A stretch of 64,000 bases of DNA. Origin: Pseudomonadota bacterium. GTDB lineage: Bacteria > Desulfobacterota > Syntrophorhabdia > Syntrophorhabdales > Syntrophorhabdaceae. Below are positions 16,667 through 25,812 of the stretch, piece by piece (positions within the stretch are counted from its first letter, which is position 1; the number at the start of each line of letters is the position of its first letter). The stretch covers positions 179,783-243,782 of the forward strand of contig JAPLKC010000089.1 in the NCBI GenBank assembly GCA_026388255.1, read 5' to 3'. Under the pieces are notes generated by a model that was not told where the DNA came from, searched no databases, and was given only the letters and a program-made list of their open reading frames with translations. The position numbers were made by a program, and so were the translations under genes.

Positions 16667-17437
16667 TTACACCATAAGTCTCATGATTTTTAAAACTCCC
16701 ATATCCATACCCCTGAAAATATTAACTATAGAGGTAGTCATAATGCCCAGCGAAAGAGAGAGTACAACAAATGTTATTAATATCTTCATAGGCATCCCTT
16801 CGATAAATATATTAATCTGCGGAATCATCCTCGAAAGTAAGCCAAATGCCAGATCAACAATAAAAAGTGTTACTATTAACGGTGCGCCTATCCTCAGTCC
16901 TATTGAAAATATACTGCTGGTAAGGTTGCCTATATGATAAAACAGGGAATTATTCAGAACAGCTGCACCGATAGGAAGTTCCTTAAAGCTGAGAAATATA
17001 CCTTTAATCAAAATATGGTGGGCATCAATAGCAAAAAAAACAATGATAGTGAGTATATTAATGAATTGCTCCAATACAGACACCTGCGTCATGCTGACGG
17101 GATCCATAAAACGGGCAAAACCGAACCCGGTCTGAAAGGCTGAAACCTCTCCGGCTGCATAAACTGTTGAAAACAAAATCCTCACAAAAATACTAATTGT
17201 CAACCCAATAAAAACCTCTTTAAGAATCAGTAACAGCATATAATATGTATCGCTGCTAAGGGTTTGATTCACACTCACAAGGTCAAAAAGCAAAAAGGAT
17301 ATGACTAAGGATAGTCCTGCTTTAAATGAAACCGATACGGCCCTTGATGAAAATAAAGGCAAAAGCCACAGGATAGAGGCTACCCTGAAAAAAACCAGTA
17401 TAAACTTTTGACCGCTTATATTAATATCAATAGGCAT
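16667..17437 (-). CDS. fliR: Flagellar export protein FliR
   Basis: FliR (256 aa) is a multi-pass membrane protein of the type III export gate, in complex with FliP and FliQ. Hydrophobic helices cover almost the full length. FQTGFGFARFMDPVSMTQVS in the middle is the family signature. It begins immediately after the fliQ stop and is followed by flhB. Confidence 0.95.
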   Translation of the reverse strand: MPIDINISGQKFILVFFRVASILWLLPLFSSRAVSVSFKAGLSLVISFLLFDLVSVNQTLSSDTYYMLLLILKEVFIGLTISIFVRILFSTVYAAGEVSAFQTGFGFARFMDPVSMTQVSVLEQFINILTIIVFFAIDAHHILIKGIFLSFKELPIGAAVLNNSLFYHIGNLTSSIFSIGLRIGAPLIVTLFIVDLAFGLLSRMIPQINIFIEGMPMKILITFVVLSLSLGIMTTSIVNIFRGMDMGVLKIMRLMV

Positions 17438-17707
17438 CTATCTCACATAAACAGGGATATTTGAAAAAAGATTTATTGTATACGTCGTGAGAACGTTTAA
17501 CATCCAGGGGAACAAAACCATCAGACACGCCGCTATGACAAGTATCTTAGGTACAAAAACCAGCGTCATTTCATGTATTTGTGTAGCTGCCTGAAAAATG
17601 CTGATCAGCAAACCGACAACAATTGAAGCAAGTAATGCCGGCGCCATTACCATAAGCGTTGTTTTAAGAACATCTCTGAAGATTTGAACTATAAGATCCT
17701 GGCTCAT
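17438..17707 (-). CDS. fliQ: Flagellar export protein FliQ
   Basis: FliQ (89 aa, usual length) is a two-helix membrane subunit of the FliPQR export gate. Two hydrophobic hairpin helices are seen (about 16-40 and 50-75) around the conserved LLISIFQAATQIHEMTL. It lies between fliP (13 bases) and fliR (no gap), the standard order. Confidence 0.96.
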   Translation of the reverse strand: MSQDLIVQIFRDVLKTTLMVMAPALLASIVVGLLISIFQAATQIHEMTLVFVPKILVIAACLMVLFPWMLNVLTTYTINLFSNIPVYVR

Positions 17708-17720
17708 CCTTTTCCTCCTT

Positions 17721-18476
17721 TTAAAAACTTTTGATCAATGAACCCACAAGTAGATTCCATCCGTCTACAAGCACAAAGAGCATAAGCTTGAAAGGCAGAG
17801 ATATAAATATCGGCGGCAGCATCATCATACCGGCAGCCAGAAGCACACTCGCTACTACCATATCAATAACAAGAAAGGGAATATACAAAAGAAATCCTAT
17901 CTGAAAAGCCCTTTTCAATTCACTTATTGCAAATGCAGGCACAAGCACCCGCATAGGGATTTCGCTATGGCTTTTCGGCTTATTTAAGCCTGCAATATTT
18001 ATAAAAAGCGCTAAATCCTTCTCTTTTGTATATTTAAGCATAAAAATACTCATCTCCTTCGATGCACTCGTAAGGAATTCATCAAAGCCTATTTTATTAC
18101 TCATATATGGAGATAGCGCATTCATATGCACCTTTTCGTAAGTTGGGGCCATAACAAAAAAGGTTAAAAACAGTGAGAGTCCCACAATGATTTGGTTCGG
18201 AGGGAGTTGCGGCATTCCGATTGCCTGCCTCAGAATAGACAAAACAATAACAATTCTGGTAAAAGAACTCATCAGCAAAAGAATTGCCGGGGCAAAGGTT
18301 AAAATCGTGAGAACCGTTACAATACTTATAAGATTTTTGTTGCCCTCACTCGTGGTGAGCATGCCCAACAAGTCGCTTTTCCCCTGTGCTTTGTCTTGAG
18401 TATTTGCTTTTGCATGAACGAGGACAGGTATAAAAAATAGGGAAACGATAATAGTGATGATCAATAAAATTTTCAT
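17721..18476 (-). CDS. fliP: Flagellar export protein FliP
   Basis: FliP (251 aa) is the core of the export gate. A cleavable signal peptide (MKILLIITIIVSLFFIPVL) precedes four membrane segments. SFTRIVIVLSILRQAIGMPQ and LPFKLMLFVLVDGWNLL are conserved family sequences. The frame opens eight codons earlier, but the ATG at 18476 gives the proper signal peptide and an ATGA overlap with the fliO stop. Confidence 0.97.
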   Translation of the reverse strand: MKILLIITIIVSLFFIPVLVHAKANTQDKAQGKSDLLGMLTTSEGNKNLISIVTVLTILTFAPAILLLMSSFTRIVIVLSILRQAIGMPQLPPNQIIVGLSLFLTFFVMAPTYEKVHMNALSPYMSNKIGFDEFLTSASKEMSIFMLKYTKEKDLALFINIAGLNKPKSHSEIPMRVLVPAFAISELKRAFQIGFLLYIPFLVIDMVVASVLLAAGMMMLPPIFISLPFKLMLFVLVDGWNLLVGSLIKSF

Positions 18477-18745
18477 GAGCCTTTGTCCGCCTTTTTCCAT
18501 TTTGCAAGAAGTGTCAGGTCTTTCTCCCCAACGCCAACAACCAATACGTACTCATTAACTTCTATTACAGAAACATATTTTTTGTATCCCAGATAGATTG
18601 AATCCTGTTTTTTCAGGTTATAATCAGATTTTTCCTGTCTCAGGTTACGTTTGAATTTTCCGGCGTATCTATATAACAGCGCCATACCGGAAACAATCCC
18701 CAGAAGAATAAAAACAACTTTAATAACATTAATATATATATCCAT
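18473..18745 (-). CDS. fliO: Flagellar biosynthesis protein FliO
   Basis: A short protein (90 aa) with one N-terminal membrane helix (about 8-26) and a cytoplasmic tail that includes YVSVIEVNEYVLVVGVGEKD, the pattern of FliO, which helps FliP assemble. Sequence conservation in this family is low, so position between fliN and fliP carries much of the call. It overlaps both neighbours by one and four bases. Confidence 0.9.
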   Translation of the reverse strand: MDIYINVIKVVFILLGIVSGMALLYRYAGKFKRNLRQEKSDYNLKKQDSIYLGYKKYVSVIEVNEYVLVVGVGEKDLTLLAKWKKADKGS

Positions 18746-19056
18746 TATGCAAGCTTTTGAACTCTTTCCTTAGGCGTAACAATATCCATAATCCTCACGC
18801 CTAAACGTTCGTTCACAACAACTATCTCACCCTTGCCGAGAAGTTTTCCGTTAACATAAATATCGACAGATTCACCGGCAACCTTATTTAATTCAATAAT
18901 TGATCCTTTTGAAAGCGAAAGAAGTTCTCCGATAGCCATCTTCGTTCTCCCAATTTCAACAGAGATTTCAACCGGTATATCCAGAAGGCTATCAAAGTTC
19001 AACTCAAACTTCTTCGAATTACCTGTCTGCTGATTTTCAATTAAAAGTTCTTCCAT
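18745..19056 (-). CDS. fliN: Flagellar motor switch protein FliN
   Basis: FliN (103 aa) forms the lower C-ring with FliM and binds the export apparatus. Its SpoA domain covers the second half, with LLDIPVEISVEIGRTKM and IYVNGKLLGKGEIVVVNERL. The ATG at 19056 is chosen over one four codons upstream because GGGAGG lies five bases before it. A 100-base gap separates it from fliM and contains a small inverted repeat (19080-19097) but no evident promoter. Confidence 0.95.
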   Translation of the reverse strand: MEELLIENQQTGNSKKFELNFDSLLDIPVEISVEIGRTKMAIGELLSLSKGSIIELNKVAGESVDIYVNGKLLGKGEIVVVNERLGVRIMDIVTPKERVQKLA

Positions 19057-19159
19057 CTTGCCTCCCATTTTTTTTCACAGGTATCATAAAAGATACCACC
19101 TTGCAGGCTGATAGCATTCAAATTTAAATCTGTGCTCTGCCTTTTATTCTCTTGTCTTT

Positions 19160-20140
19160 TCAATTGATCCCTTCCTCTATCATAACTGCCTTGCTTCCCT
19201 TTAAAATACCCAACTTACCTTTAAATTTTATTTTATCGTTTATTAAAATATCAACCGGGTCATCCACACATCTGTCCACCATTATTATATTGTCTTCGGT
19301 AACCTTTAAGAAGTCTTCGAGAGACATTTTCCGTCTTCCAAGGACAGCCTTGATCTCAAGCGGTACATCCGAAGTTCTTTCCATGAGTTTTTTGAGCCAC
19401 TTTTCCCTCATATCCATATCCTCACGGGAAGGGGTTGAAATCAGATAACTCTTGATAGATTCAAGTATACCGTAGGGCATGCATATCTTAATCCAACCCG
19501 TAATATCACCGATCTCTACCGAAATCTCGCAAAGACTTACCGTTTCTTCCGGAGACACCATGGTAATATAGTTAGGGTTCATTTCAGACCTGGAATATTT
19601 GCATTTTATCTCATAAACAGGCGTCCACGCCTTTTCCATTTCTACGGAAACAATGTCTACCATCTTCTTTATTACGCCTATTTCAATCTTCGTAAATTCC
19701 CTTCCTTCTATCCTTGTGACCGATGCGTTCGAACTCCCGAAAATAGTTTCCAGCACTGAAAAAATCAGCTTTGCATCAAAAATGACTATAAAAAACCCTT
19801 TCAAATTTTCTGTAACAACAATATTCATATTTGTCGGAAGCGGCAACGTCTTTATAAACTCTCTGTATTCGATGTACTGCATAGGACCTTGCTCCATCTC
19901 AACATCTTTCTCAACAAAAAGGGAGAGCGCTGATCTAAAAGATTTTGCAAATCTGTCGTATATAAATTGCAAAGCAGGCAAATTCTCTTTTTTGCTTTTT
20001 GTATATTTAACAAAATCAAACGTTTGAACTTCTATTTTCTGCTCAATTTCAGCTTCGACTTCCTTCTGAGGCTCTATTTCTCCTTCCGACAAACCGCTCA
20101 TCAAAGCATCGATTTCTTCCTGCGACAGTATCTGTTCCAT
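19160..20140 (-). CDS. fliM: Flagellar motor switch protein FliM
   Basis: FliM (326 aa) links CheY to the rotor. The first 17 residues, MEQILSQEEIDALMSGL, contain the CheY-P-binding motif LSQxEIDALL. A CheC-like middle domain and a C-terminal SpoA domain (VPLEIKAVLGRRKMSLEDFL) follow. It starts 10 bases after fliL with GAGGGGAGC as ribosome site. Confidence 0.97.
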   Translation of the reverse strand: MEQILSQEEIDALMSGLSEGEIEPQKEVEAEIEQKIEVQTFDFVKYTKSKKENLPALQFIYDRFAKSFRSALSLFVEKDVEMEQGPMQYIEYREFIKTLPLPTNMNIVVTENLKGFFIVIFDAKLIFSVLETIFGSSNASVTRIEGREFTKIEIGVIKKMVDIVSVEMEKAWTPVYEIKCKYSRSEMNPNYITMVSPEETVSLCEISVEIGDITGWIKICMPYGILESIKSYLISTPSREDMDMREKWLKKLMERTSDVPLEIKAVLGRRKMSLEDFLKVTEDNIIMVDRCVDDPVDILINDKIKFKGKLGILKGSKAVMIEEGIN

Positions 20141-20149
20141 TTGCTCCCC

Positions 20150-20665
20150 TCACTGGATGATAATATCAGTGATATATATTGCCGTTAAATCACCCTGATC
20201 TTTAAACATGTTTTTCAGAGCATTATATAATTCCTGTTTAATAGCATTTCTATTGTTCACATCCATAAGCATCTCAGGTCCTTTAGTGCCAAGCACTGAA
20301 AGCACCCTGTCTCTCACTATGGGCACCATCTTTTTTGCCTCTTCAAGAACTTTGACATCTTTCAGTTCAATCCCTATGGACACCTTTGCAAATCTTGAGC
20401 TATTGCCTGATATATTAAAAAGGAACGGCTCAAAGGACAGTATGGGACCAACTGCTTTTTCCTTCTTTTCTTTTTTAGGTTCAACTGTCCCTTCGGGTGT
20501 GCCGGAAAACTGCTGTATTATCTTGTCTCCAAAAAAGAAATAAGTTCCACCGGCACCGATAATCAATGCCAGAAAAACAATCAATAATATAAGCTTGAAT
20601 TTTCCCTTCTTTTTTTCTTCCGGTTGCTCAATATTTTCTTCCTCTATTTGTTCTTCTTCTTCCAT
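20150..20665 (-). CDS. fliL: Flagellar basal-body protein FliL
   Basis: FliL (171 aa) is a single-pass inner-membrane protein around the stator. An acidic then Lys-rich N-terminus is followed by one membrane helix (about 24-44) and a periplasmic domain with SSRFAKVSIGIELKD and the C-terminal region IYITDIIIQ. The ATG at 20665 has GGAGGGG four bases upstream and is preferred to one six codons earlier. It heads the fliL-to-fliA operon and is served by the sigma-54-type promoter at 20692-20707. Confidence 0.95.
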   Translation of the reverse strand: MEEEEQIEEENIEQPEEKKKGKFKLILLIVFLALIIGAGGTYFFFGDKIIQQFSGTPEGTVEPKKEKKEKAVGPILSFEPFLFNISGNSSRFAKVSIGIELKDVKVLEEAKKMVPIVRDRVLSVLGTKGPEMLMDVNNRNAIKQELYNALKNMFKDQGDLTAIYITDIIIQ

Positions 20666-20691
20666 ACACCCCTCCTTCAACATTATGCAAA

Positions 20692-20707
20692 AGCAATATA
20701 TATGCCA
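20692..20707 (-). promoter_or_regulatory. Sigma-54-type promoter for the fliL operon
   Basis: Minus-strand TGGCATATATATTGCT has GG and GC 12 bases apart and matches TGGCAc-N5-TTGCw. Start of transcription would be near 20681, about 16 bases before the fliL ATG, leaving room for the GGAGGGG site. Confidence 0.75.
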
Positions 20708-21008
20708 AAGGAAACATTTAAAAGTAATGTGTTATAAGTTATGAGTAAAAACAGAATGTTACAGATATGTAGCCATTGATTTTATCTGCATTGCATAGTG
20801 TTTTGAGAATCCTTGAATCTCAGGAGACAGTTTTAATGTTGGAAAGAAATACACCCATGTCATCCAATTGACATAAAACAGATAGTTCTTGATAAATAAT
20901 ATTTTAAAGGATTTTTCAGAAAAAACTGGGGCAAACAACGGAAGATGGGCTTAAGCATTTGAACAATGGACCAAGAATTGGCTGTCGTGATTTTTTTGAT
21001 GGAAAGAA
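20708..21008. other. Gene-free spacer between flgE and fliL
   Basis: About 300 bases of AT-rich sequence between the fliL promoter and the hairpin after flgE. Both strands were read. No gene with a credible ribosome site, no RNA gene and no repeat was found. It may hold upstream activator sites for sigma-54 activation of fliL, but no consensus for such sites is known to me for this group. Confidence 0.6.
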
Positions 21009-21058
21009 ACATAAAATATGCTACCCTGCGGCTTACCACAGGATAGCATATTTTATGT
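21009..21058 (-). terminator. Long hairpin after flgE, probable terminator
   Basis: Two 20-base arms (21009-21028 and 21039-21058) are complementary apart from one position, around a 10-base loop. They lie 24 bases beyond the flgE stop. The base of the stem is AT-rich and a T-rich stretch follows loosely on the minus strand, so termination or 3'-end protection is likely. It separates the fliK-flgD-flgE run from fliL. Confidence 0.6.
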
Positions 21059-21081
21059 GACAAATATTAAAGGAACTATTC

Positions 21082-22893
21082 TTATCTCTTCAGGTTCATA
21101 AGCTCCTGCAGTATCTCGTCCGATGTGGTAATAACCCTGGAATTGGCCTGGAATCCTCTCTGAGCTACGATCATCTTCACGAATTCCGTTGCAAGATCAA
21201 CGTTTGACTGTTCAAGGGAATTGGGGTTTATCTTCCCGGTCCCCGAAACACCCGGTGCATACTTATATGCATCTCCTGTTTTGTTGTTTGCAGAAAAAAG
21301 GTTATTCCCTTCCTTTGTGAGCCCCACCGGGTCACCGAAATTTGCAAGGGTTATCTGATACTGGTCAATAATCTGTCCGTTAGAATAATGGCCTGAGATG
21401 ATGCCGTCAGCATCTACGGAAACACTGGTGAGGGTTCCAGGCGGGAACCCGTCCTGTGCCTGGTAATTGGTTGCTGAGTCTATGGGGTATTGCGTCATGG
21501 GATCTTTCGTAGTGCCACCGGAAATAGAAGAAAGTGTCCCAAAGGACAGATTAATTGGTTGGTTCTGCTTGGCAGGTGTAGTAAAATCAAACATGATCTG
21601 ATGATTGGAGCCCTCGCCCTGCAGTACGCCCGAATCATTGAATGTAAGGTCGCCGGATGAAGCCAGAGTATTTTCGCCCGTAGACGCATCGCCCGCTCCC
21701 ACAACAGCCGCCCATTCCCATATACTGTTCAATGATGAATCAATATTAGACTTTCTGAAATATGTCGTAACGACATGAGACTGGCCATTGGAGTCATACA
21801 CAGTTATGGAAGAAGAATAATTCGAAGTGGCTGTCGGGCTATCCACGTTAAAGCCCGAAATATCGAATGTCTGGGAACCAGCAGCAAGGGCTGAGGCGGT
21901 AATAATATCTAAGCCCAAACCCTCAAAGTTGGCTATGCTGGCTCCTGCCGTTATCACTTTGCTTTCAACGATTGGAGTTCCTATAGTGGTCGTTCCATCA
22001 GGTCCGACCCGCTGAACCGTAACAGTCAATAGAGGGGCATTAATAACAACCGGAGCACCCGCTGCTTCACCCGTCACCGCTTCTTTGACCACTATTGATT
22101 TAAAATCTGCGGATATTGAAGCGATAGTGAAGGTTGTATTGTTGCTCCCTGACCCTGTTACCGTAAACGTATCTCCTACTGAGAATACATCGAAAATAGC
22201 ATGAGCATCGGCTATTGTTTTTGTTGCTGCGGTAAATGATATGTCTGCTCCTGATCCTGCTGTAAGTGCTGTTACGGCTGTATAACTACCGGCAATCGGC
22301 CATTTTCCGAGCGTATTGGTTACTGTGGCCACACTTGTCCCGGCTCCACCAAGGCTGCCTACAGCCCCCTTCCATTCAGCATTCGACTGTAGGTTTACCG
22401 TCATATCGATCGCCGTTGTAATCTTGGGGTCACTCGGCTTTTGTGAAATGATTATATCTGTATCAACGCCTACTGCCTTCTGAGTCGTCTGGTCTATCGC
22501 TTTGCCCTGTAAAATAAGCCCTGTAGGGTTAGCAAGGTTGCCATCCTTGTCGAATCTGAATTGTCCTGCCCTTGTATAATATTCTGTCATATTGCCTTCC
22601 GGTGCTTTTACAACAAAAAAACCTTTACCACCAATGGCAAGATCCGTAGGCTCACTTGTGCTTTCAAAAGAACCCTGGGCAAACTGGGTATCAACCGTAG
22701 TCAGCGTGGAACCCCGGCCAACCTGGCTTGCACCCGCTGTTCCGTTTATGGATTGATATAAAAGGTCCGAAAAGGTGGCTCTGCTCCCCTTAAATCCAAT
22801 GGTATTCACATTGGCAATATTATTTCCAACCACATTTATTGCCTGACTGTTTGACATCAAACCGCTGATCCCTGAGAACATAGAACCTAACAT
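21082..22893 (-). CDS. flgE: Flagellar hook protein FlgE
   Basis: FlgE (603 aa) polymerises as the hook. The N-terminus has INVVGNNIANVNTIGFKGS and the C-terminus NSLEQSNVDLATEFVKMI, the axial core segments. It is longer than the enteric protein (about 400 aa): residues about 165-350 form a Thr/Ala/Gly-rich, low-complexity insertion that will be an outer, surface-exposed hook domain. It follows flgD by nine bases, and its length control should come from FliK encoded just upstream. Confidence 0.97.
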   Translation of the reverse strand: MLGSMFSGISGLMSNSQAINVVGNNIANVNTIGFKGSRATFSDLLYQSINGTAGASQVGRGSTLTTVDTQFAQGSFESTSEPTDLAIGGKGFFVVKAPEGNMTEYYTRAGQFRFDKDGNLANPTGLILQGKAIDQTTQKAVGVDTDIIISQKPSDPKITTAIDMTVNLQSNAEWKGAVGSLGGAGTSVATVTNTLGKWPIAGSYTAVTALTAGSGADISFTAATKTIADAHAIFDVFSVGDTFTVTGSGSNNTTFTIASISADFKSIVVKEAVTGEAAGAPVVINAPLLTVTVQRVGPDGTTTIGTPIVESKVITAGASIANFEGLGLDIITASALAAGSQTFDISGFNVDSPTATSNYSSSITVYDSNGQSHVVTTYFRKSNIDSSLNSIWEWAAVVGAGDASTGENTLASSGDLTFNDSGVLQGEGSNHQIMFDFTTPAKQNQPINLSFGTLSSISGGTTKDPMTQYPIDSATNYQAQDGFPPGTLTSVSVDADGIISGHYSNGQIIDQYQITLANFGDPVGLTKEGNNLFSANNKTGDAYKYAPGVSGTGKINPNSLEQSNVDLATEFVKMIVAQRGFQANSRVITTSDEILQELMNLKR

Positions 22894-22902
22894 ACATACC
22901 TC

Positions 22903-23523
22903 CTATTCTTTAATTTGCCTGATTTTATCTACAGAAAAACTTTCCCCGGTCCCGGCAATTAGAAGTGGCGTTCCACTTGTCGTCATATCCACCCCTTTTA
23001 CAACCCTGTACGCACTCGCCGTACATCCAACCTGCTTATTGTTTTTTAATCCCATAGTTGCCATGGTTACAACATCATCACCATCATATGTATATACCAA
23101 TGGTTCTCCCTTTTTAATCCTCACCTCTTTTGTGGACCCGTCACTTGCGCTTTTTAATGTCAAGACTACCTCATCGAAATCACCAGACGGCGTCAAATAA
23201 ACCTGATCTCCTTTTGAAAGAACGTTGCTGTCTACATTCATCTTCTTGCCGATTGTCGAAATCCATTGGGTCATATTACCGTTTTCCGCTGTTTTTTTCA
23301 TTGCATCCAGTGAGCCTGCTATGTTCTGCAACTGCTCGACCTGGGTCAACTGAGAAAGTTGACTGAGGAACTGATCTGCTTTCATCGGGTCTAAAGGGTC
23401 CTGATATTTTAACTGAGATATAAGAATTTTTAGAAAAGCGTCTTTATTGACAAAGTTTGTTGAATTATTTGTTGCTGTTGTTGATGTTGCTGTTGTTGCG
23501 CTATTCACAGCCTGTACTGCCAT
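22903..23523 (-). CDS. flgD: Hook assembly scaffold FlgD
   Basis: FlgD (206 aa) is the hook cap. The N-terminal region has FLKILISQLKYQDPLDPMKA and SQLTQVEQLQNI, the best-conserved FlgD segments. The C-terminal half is the Ig/tudor-like part. It starts one base from the fliK stop and is followed by flgE. Confidence 0.97.
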   Translation of the reverse strand: MAVQAVNSATTATSTTATNNSTNFVNKDAFLKILISQLKYQDPLDPMKADQFLSQLSQLTQVEQLQNIAGSLDAMKKTAENGNMTQWISTIGKKMNVDSNVLSKGDQVYLTPSGDFDEVVLTLKSASDGSTKEVRIKKGEPLVYTYDGDDVVTMATMGLKNNKQVGCTASAYRVVKGVDMTTSGTPLLIAGTGESFSVDKIRQIKE

Positions 23524-25169
23524 TACACACCTCCTTGTACTGATGTTTCTAAGAACTCTACAAAATCTTTCTGCTTTGCCGTTTCTTTGGGATTTCTCTG
23601 ATTTTCCCGTTTCGCTTCCCTTTTATCGAAACTACCATTCCCGTCCGGGTCAACAAAAATATTTGTATATACATTCTTTTCCTCCAAGCTACGCATAATA
23701 TCGTCTTTATTGGTTTGCAATATATTTATCAGCCCTCCGTTTGCAGTCTTGATATCAACTATAACCCTTTGTCCCTCGTTTCTAAGCCCGACCAGCAATG
23801 TATCCTTATCATTAATTTTTAATCTGACAATCATATCCATAGATGCGCCTTTGGCTGAGTATTGCTCAACAATTTTCTCAATTTTCTCCGTCATAACGGA
23901 TGTAAACGACGCTTCCTTTACACTATTGTGTCTCTGCGTTTCTTGAACAAGGGCATTTTCAAAATGATCCTGTTTTGAATAGGACAAAAAATCATTATCC
24001 TTAAACGATATTTTTATGTCCTTGCTCTGCGGCTCCACAACCTCCTTCTTTTGATTCATTAAAGATTCATCAAACAACTTTTCTCCCTGAGCGAATAAAA
24101 CCTGGAAGCCGCCTCGTCTGCTATTAACGTTCTCGTTATCCAAACCAAATTGTTGGTGTTCTGTATTGGATGATTCTTTATTGTAGCCTCCCCCCTGCTT
24201 TATGGTATCGGCTATTTTTCTTGCTAAAATTTCAATATTGTTGTTTATATCACTATCCACATCGTTCAAAGTTTGTTTTTGAGCACTTCCCGATAGCATG
24301 GAATATGTATTTGTATTGTTCTCTTTATTCGATGCCCCAGGTATAAAACATTCCGTAGGAAGACTTTCTTTTTTAGTGCCATCACCCTGCGCTTCATTAT
24401 TGACAAACTGTCCGGGATTAGTGCCATCACCCTTCGTTTCATTCTCGACAAACTGTTCGAGATTTAAAAAAATATTATTAATAACCGGTATTGCTGCAGC
24501 ATTTCCCGTTGACTGCAGCGGCAAAGGCTTCAAGGTATCTCCTTTTTCCACTATTTCAGTCAATTCCTTAGACAAAGAATAACTGTTCCCCTCTTCTTTA
24601 GTGTTTTCAGTCATGTTCTCAATAGAGATCAAAATCTTATCACCGGTAAGACCTTCCTCTGCATCACTATCCATAAGCATATTTTTTGCTGCGAGTTCAC
24701 AGACAATCCCGGTAATATCGAGTTTAACCGTCTCCTGATTGTTCAAAGCTTCGGAAATGCTGCTAAGAAGATGCAGTATGACACTGATAGAAGCAGCATC
24801 AGTTCCTGAAGGATCGATCTTAATAGTATTATTATCCTCTGTGCTGCTATCTTCTTTTCCGGCCGATTGCTGCTGTGACTGATCGCTGCTGACAACACCC
24901 GCATCCTTCCCGTTTTGGGTATTTGCGTTTGAAATATTCTGAAGTAAACCCAGAATTAACGGGTATATATCCTGTATGCAAGGCTGTTGAGTAACAACTC
25001 CGTTTCCCATACCCATTTCATCACCCTTTAAAAAACCGGCATTCATAATGTTATGGAGGATGCTCAAAAAATTCTTAGAGTCTCCTTCCTGGCAGGCTGA
25101 TTGTTCGTCAGACATATTCACTGAACCCGTAAATCCCATAAACGTGTTATTGATGAGTAAATTTTCCAT
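23523..25169 (-). CDS. fliK: Hook-length control protein FliK
   Basis: A 548-aa protein directly before flgD. The N-terminal 400 residues are low-complexity, Asn/Ser/Glu-rich and poorly conserved, as in hook-length rulers. The C-terminal domain (about 420-510) has VRLKINDKDTLLVGLRNEG and VIVDIKTANGGLINILQTN, resembling the FliK C-terminal export-switch domain. A tandem duplication of 15 residues lies near the middle. An ATG two codons earlier (25175) is open, but the inferred sigma-54 start near 25171 favours 25169. Confidence 0.85.
   Translation of the reverse strand: MENLLINNTFMGFTGSVNMSDEQSACQEGDSKNFLSILHNIMNAGFLKGDEMGMGNGVVTQQPCIQDIYPLILGLLQNISNANTQNGKDAGVVSSDQSQQQSAGKEDSSTEDNNTIKIDPSGTDAASISVILHLLSSISEALNNQETVKLDITGIVCELAAKNMLMDSDAEEGLTGDKILISIENMTENTKEEGNSYSLSKELTEIVEKGDTLKPLPLQSTGNAAAIPVINNIFLNLEQFVENETKGDGTNPGQFVNNEAQGDGTKKESLPTECFIPGASNKENNTNTYSMLSGSAQKQTLNDVDSDINNNIEILARKIADTIKQGGGYNKESSNTEHQQFGLDNENVNSRRGGFQVLFAQGEKLFDESLMNQKKEVVEPQSKDIKISFKDNDFLSYSKQDHFENALVQETQRHNSVKEASFTSVMTEKIEKIVEQYSAKGASMDMIVRLKINDKDTLLVGLRNEGQRVIVDIKTANGGLINILQTNKDDIMRSLEEKNVYTNIFVDPDGNGSFDKREAKRENQRNPKETAKQKDFVEFLETSVQGGV
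24376..24465 (-). repeat. 45-base tandem duplication inside fliK
   Basis: Two units (24376-24420 and 24421-24465) are nearly identical and code for a 15-residue repeat, QFVENETKGDGTNPG then QFVNNEAQGDGTKKE. The phase is kept, so the protein is simply lengthened. Confidence 0.85.
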
Positions 25170-25181
25170 ACCCATATATAT

Positions 25182-25197
25182 AACAAATTTCGTGCCA
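25182..25197 (-). promoter_or_regulatory. Possible sigma-54 promoter for fliK-flgD-flgE
   Basis: Minus-strand TGGCACGAAATTTGTT has a perfect -24 element and the right 12-base spacing, but the -12 is GT rather than GC. It would start transcription near 25171, almost on the fliK start codon. A promoter is expected in this 120-base gap after fliJ. Confidence 0.5.
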
Positions 25198-25294
25198 TTA
25201 AAAATAATATAATTATTTTGATAAGTTGTATATTTTGCAGTGATTATTTATTGGAAATATGGGGGAAAATTATTCCCGGGAGGGAAATTATTTC

Positions 25295-25720
25295 CTATTT
25301 CCTCTCATCAATTCTTGATGCCAGTTCATCCAGCATTTTCTGCTCTTTTCTGTTTTGTGATTTTTTGATGATTTTTAATTCCTTTGATTTTAGTATTTCA
25401 AGCATTTTGATTTCTTTTATCAACTCAAAGAGTTCAGCCTTCATAATATCCATCTTAGCTCTTAACTTTTCCCTTTGCCCGATCATCTCAAGTTTTTTAT
25501 TTTCAAGAAATATTATATATTCCTTTAATACATAAATATCATTACTATTTGATGAATTTACAGTTAATTTATTATAATTTATATCAATGTTACCGTATAT
25601 ATCATTAATATCATTCGTTATTCTTTCTATCTCAGCAGCAGCAACCTTCATTTCATTTCTCTTATCATCCATTATATTTTCTTTTATTTCTATGATTCTT
25701 TCGATTCGGAGTTTAGACAT
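25295..25720 (-). CDS. fliJ: Flagellar export chaperone FliJ
   Basis: A 141-aa protein predicted to be almost entirely coiled coil, rich in Lys, Glu and Ile (for example KAELFELIKEIKMLEILKSK). Size, composition and position directly after fliI match FliJ, the stalk that sits in the FliI hexamer and escorts export substrates. Sequence similarity in this family is low, so the call leans on position. A gap of about 90 bases with GTGAATA repeats separates it from fliI. Confidence 0.85.
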   Translation of the reverse strand: MSKLRIERIIEIKENIMDDKRNEMKVAAAEIERITNDINDIYGNIDINYNKLTVNSSNSNDIYVLKEYIIFLENKKLEMIGQREKLRAKMDIMKAELFELIKEIKMLEILKSKELKIIKKSQNRKEQKMLDELASRIDERK

Positions 25721-25737
25721 AGTAACTGCGGTAGATA

Positions 25738-25751
25738 GTGAATAGTGAATA
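25738..25751. repeat. GTGAATA heptamer repeat (2 copies)
   Basis: Two perfect copies of the heptamer also found four times at 31-58, followed by a partial third (GTGTTTA). It lies in the fliI-fliJ gap. Confidence 0.7.
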
Positions 25752-25812
25752 GTGTTTAGCCGGGATTAGCCGCAGACTATTGTCATGCAAGGCATGGATC
25801 AACTGTGAGATT

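Noticed and set aside
19080..19097. GGTATC-ATAAAA-GATACC hairpin between fliM and fliN
   Set aside because: On the transcribed strand it is followed by a run of A, not T, and lies inside one operon, so a terminator is unlikely.
20860..21063. 67-codon open frame on the minus strand between fliL and flgE
   Set aside because: It runs through the hairpin after flgE, has no ribosome site, and its translation shows no protein-like pattern.
25750..25800. TGATCCATGCCTTGCA on the minus strand before fliJ, resembling a sigma-54 site
   Set aside because: The essential GG of the -24 element is GA; not accepted as a promoter.
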